This document shows positions 61,851 through 64,000 of a stretch of 64,000 bases of DNA, piece after piece. The position numbers were made by a program, and so were the translations under genes. This stretch comes from Tumebacillus amylolyticus. GTDB lineage: Bacteria > Bacillota > Bacilli > Tumebacillales > Tumebacillaceae. Location of the stretch: positions 37,382 to 101,381 of the forward strand of contig NZ_JAEQNB010000010.1 of assembly GCF_016722965.1 (NCBI RefSeq), written 5' to 3'. Position 1 is the first letter of the stretch. The number at the start of each line of letters is the position of its first letter. The notes under the pieces were generated by a model. It saw only the letters and a program-made list of their open reading frames with translations, did not search any database and had not been told where the DNA came from.

Positions 61851-63578
61851 ATGAACCAGGAAGCCATTTTTCATATGTCCCACGGCGCGTATGCATACGC
61901 GCTGGGACCGCACCATGCGGTGATCAAACTTCGTGCCAAGCGCGGGGACTTGAAATCGGTCAACATGGTGCACGAAGACCGCTTCGAACTGCCCGGCTCC
62001 TATGCGACACAAGAATTGAACTACGCAGGTTCGGACGAGTTGTATGATTACTTTACAGCGGTGGTGGAGACGCAGACCAAACGGATTCGCTACCGTTTTT
62101 TGTTGGACAGCGGCGCGGAACAGATGTGGTTTGGCGAACGGGCGATTTCAAACGTCGCCGATTTTGCCGGCTGGTTCCAACTGGCGTACTTGCCGACGCG
62201 CGACCTGTTCGTGATTCCCGAGTGGGCGAAGAGTGCGGTCGTGTATCAGATCTTCCCGGACCGCTTCCAAAACGGCAACCCGGCGAACGACCCGGAAGGC
62301 ATCCGTCCGTGGGGCGAGCTGCCGCGGGCCGATACGTTTTTCGGTGGGGATTTGCAAGGGATTTTGGATAAGCTCCCGTACTTGGAGAACTTGGGCGTCA
62401 ATTTGATTTATTTGACCCCGATCTTCCTGTCGCCGTCGACGCATAAGTACGACACGGCGGATTACTACCAAATCGATCCGGTGTTTGGCGATCTGGAGAC
62501 GTTCAAGCGTCTGGTGGAGAATGCGCATGTGCGCGGCATTCGCGTGATGCTTGACGCCGTGTTCAATCATTGCGGGGCGGAGTTCCCGCCGTTCCAAGAT
62601 GTGTTGGAAAAAGGCGAGGAGTCGGAGTATGCGGACTGGTTCCACATTCACAGCTTCCCGGTCGATCGTGAGGAAGTGAACTACGAGACGTTCGCGAATC
62701 ATGTGTCGTCGATGCCGAAGTTGCGCACGGAGAATTTGAAGGTGCGCGATTACTTGCTGGATGTGGCGGAGTACTGGGTGAAGGAAGTGGGGATCGACGG
62801 ATGGCGTCTCGATGTCGCCAATGAAGTTGACCACGCGTTCTGGCGCGAATTCCGTGATCGTGTGCGGGCGGCGAACCCGGAGACGTTGATCATTGGCGAG
62901 GTCTGGAACGATTCATCGCCGTGGTTGCAAGGCGATCAGTTTGACGGCGTGATGAACTATTTGTTCCGCGATGCGGCGATTGAGTTTTTTGCAAAGCGGA
63001 CGATTAGTGCGGATCGCTTCGATGCGATGCTGACCAAGACGCGGATGATGTACAAGCGTCAAGCGAACCTCGCGATGTTCAATTTGCTGGGGAGTCATGA
63101 CACGGCGCGTTTCTTGACGATCTGTCACGAGCGGGAGGAACGGATGCGTCTGGCGGTCGTGTTCCAGATGACCTATGTGGGGATTCCGGAAGTCTACTAC
63201 GGCGATGAGGTCGGGATGGTTGGGGAAACCGACCCGGATTGCCGTCGGACGATGATCTGGGAGGAGGAGCGGCAGAACCGCGAGTTGTTCCGTCTCCACC
63301 AGCAACTCATCTCGATTCGCAAGGCGCACCCGGCGTTGCAGACCGGTCTGTACCGTGCGGTGAACAAAGACGCGTTGCACAACCTCTATGGGTTCGTGCG
63401 CGAGACGCAGGATGAGTCGATCTACATTTTGCTGAACAACGGCAGCGGCAACCATTGGGTGACGTTGCCGGAGGGTGTCAGTGGGCAAGACCTGTTGACC
63501 GGCCGGATCTACAGCGGCACATTTGATTTGGAACAGTACGGGTTCCGCATTCTCTTGCTGAGCGGCGGGACTGTCTAA
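61851..63578 (+). CDS. Neopullulanase / cyclomaltodextrinase (GH13)
   Basis: Cytoplasmic alpha-glucosidase-type enzyme of 575 residues without signal peptide, so it acts on imported maltodextrins. It has an N-terminal beta domain (1-120, typical of GH13_20), the catalytic barrel, and a C-terminal beta domain. Active-site residues: Asp321 (GWRLDVANEVD, nucleophile), Glu350 (LIIGEVWND, acid/base) and Asp417 (LGSHDTARF). DAVFNHCG is conserved region I. AAGAAGGG lies 8 bases before the ATG. A strong terminator ends the operon. Confidence 0.94.
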   Translation: MNQEAIFHMSHGAYAYALGPHHAVIKLRAKRGDLKSVNMVHEDRFELPGSYATQELNYAGSDELYDYFTAVVETQTKRIRYRFLLDSGAEQMWFGERAISNVADFAGWFQLAYLPTRDLFVIPEWAKSAVVYQIFPDRFQNGNPANDPEGIRPWGELPRADTFFGGDLQGILDKLPYLENLGVNLIYLTPIFLSPSTHKYDTADYYQIDPVFGDLETFKRLVENAHVRGIRVMLDAVFNHCGAEFPPFQDVLEKGEESEYADWFHIHSFPVDREEVNYETFANHVSSMPKLRTENLKVRDYLLDVAEYWVKEVGIDGWRLDVANEVDHAFWREFRDRVRAANPETLIIGEVWNDSSPWLQGDQFDGVMNYLFRDAAIEFFAKRTISADRFDAMLTKTRMMYKRQANLAMFNLLGSHDTARFLTICHEREERMRLAVVFQMTYVGIPEVYYGDEVGMVGETDPDCRRTMIWEEERQNRELFRLHQQLISIRKAHPALQTGLYRAVNKDALHNLYGFVRETQDESIYILLNNGSGNHWVTLPEGVSGQDLLTGRIYSGTFDLEQYGFRILLLSGGTV

Positions 63579-63585
63579 CTTGGTT

Positions 63586-63648
63586 TGGAAAAAGGGCTTC
63601 TGGCCGCGCGGCGTGGAGAGATCACGCCGTGCGACAGAAGCCTTTTTG
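63586..63648 (+). terminator. Terminator of the maltodextrin operon
   Basis: AAAGGGCTTCTG and CAGAAGCCTTTTT pair; a second inner stem GCGGCGTG/CACGCCGT lies within. A T-run follows. Confidence 0.9.
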
Positions 63649-63887
63649 TATGGCGGGCGAATTTGTTTGCGTTTGTTTCGGGGGGTTGGTTGAGGAAGCG
63701 GGGTGGGCATGATAAGATTGCTCTTGTCGCCGCGAGAGAGTGGCGGTTGAAATTGAGTGTTGACAGATTGCTGAGTGATGTGGTAGTCTAATAAACGTCG
63801 CCGCGAGAGACAAGCGGTTGATGAGATTGATCCTTGAAAACTAAACGAGTGATAGATGAAGATCGATTCGAGTCAGTGAACCAAACT
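63649..63887 (+). promoter_or_regulatory. rRNA operon promoter and leader
   Basis: TTGACA at 63760-63765 and TAGTCT at 63784-63789, spacing 18, with AT-rich DNA following (AATAAA). A leader of about 95 bases follows, including CCTTGAAAACTAAACGAG, as seen before Bacillales 16S genes. A 25-base imperfect direct repeat flanks the promoter. Confidence 0.72.
63726..63821 (+). repeat. Direct repeat flanking the rRNA promoter
   Basis: GTCGCCGCGAGAGA is exact at 63726-63739 and 63797-63810, each followed after four bases by CGGTTGA. One copy lies upstream of the -35 and one in the leader. Confidence 0.8.
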
Positions 63888-64000
63888 TTTATTGAGAGTT
63901 TGATCCTGGCTCAGGACGAACGCTGGCGGCGTGCCTAATACATGCAAGTCGAGCGGACTGATTCGGGGCTTGCTCCGATGAGGTCAGCGGCGGACGGGTG
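63888..64000 (+). rRNA. rrs: 16S ribosomal RNA, 5' part
   Basis: The sequence matches the universal 5' end of bacterial 16S rRNA: GAGAGTTTGATCCTGGCTCAG, then GACGAACGCTGGCGGCGTGC and CCTAATACATGCAAGTCGAGCG. The gene runs past the right edge. The exact 5' end is estimated. The V1 region (GGACTGATTCGGGGCTTGCTCC) is Bacillales-like. Confidence 0.97.

Overview
The window is a 64-kb piece of chromosome from a GC-rich (by eye about 57%), spore-forming Gram-positive bacterium of the Bacillales. Evidence for this is the B. subtilis-like gene orders acpS-ydcC-alr-ndoAI-ndoA and thiL-tsaE-tsaB-rimI-tsaD, a T-box-controlled alaS, a LiaFSR system, CotF-type coat genes, a YjcZ-type small protein and strong AGGAGG ribosome sites. 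The general look and the first bases of a 16S gene at the right edge suggest a Tumebacillus-like member of the Alicyclobacillaceae. That genus call is inference.

Layout. 1-1.2 kb: tail of an ABC exporter operon. 1.3-4.2 kb: a four-PAS GGDEF-EAL protein. 4.3-8.5 kb: acpS, ydcC, alr and the MazEF-type module ndoAI-ndoA. 8.6-9.1 kb: a divergent gene for a small secreted protein built from YIVR repeats. 9.35-12.3 kb: T-box leader and alaS. 13-15.6 kb: liaFSR envelope-stress system. 15.7-18.4 kb: a CbiX-like protein, zur, an MFS transporter and two CotF-like coat genes. 18.5-22.5 kb: an SLH-domain protein, a thioesterase and a PAS histidine kinase. 22.7-30.7 kb: the DNA-repair genes mrfA and mrfB, separated by an MFS transporter and small accessory genes. 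30.7-34.8 kb: a HAD hydrolase, S-adenosylhomocysteine hydrolase, a C26 amidotransferase-like hydrolase and an M20 amidohydrolase. 35-40.2 kb: a Vpr-like protease and an SLH protein with a Gly-Asn repeat. 40.4-47.3 kb: small sporulation and regulatory genes, a PilZ protein, paired crcB genes, a PfkB kinase and tex. 47.3-51.8 kb: a possible small RNA, an XRE-TPR regulator, an NlpC/P60 hydrolase and an orphan oligopeptide-binding lipoprotein. 52-55.8 kb: thiL and the t6A genes. 55.8-57.3 kb: an MlrC-like protein. 57.5-63.6 kb: a maltodextrin uptake and degradation operon with its LacI-type repressor. 63.7 kb to the end: start of an rRNA operon.

Genes that act together: the GGDEF-EAL protein and the PilZ protein are likely maker/breaker and receptor of cyclic di-GMP. 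MrfA and MrfB form one repair pathway. TsaE, TsaB and TsaD make the t6A tRNA modification. MalEFG import maltodextrins that the cytoplasmic neopullulanase cuts, with LacI-type operators in front of malE.

The most unusual item is the secreted YIVR-repeat protein (8575-8991), which matches no family I know. Next is a promoter-to-terminator unit without an ORF at 47333-47440, a candidate small RNA. Most of the rest is well-conserved core genome. All domain calls come from reading motifs, not from database searches.
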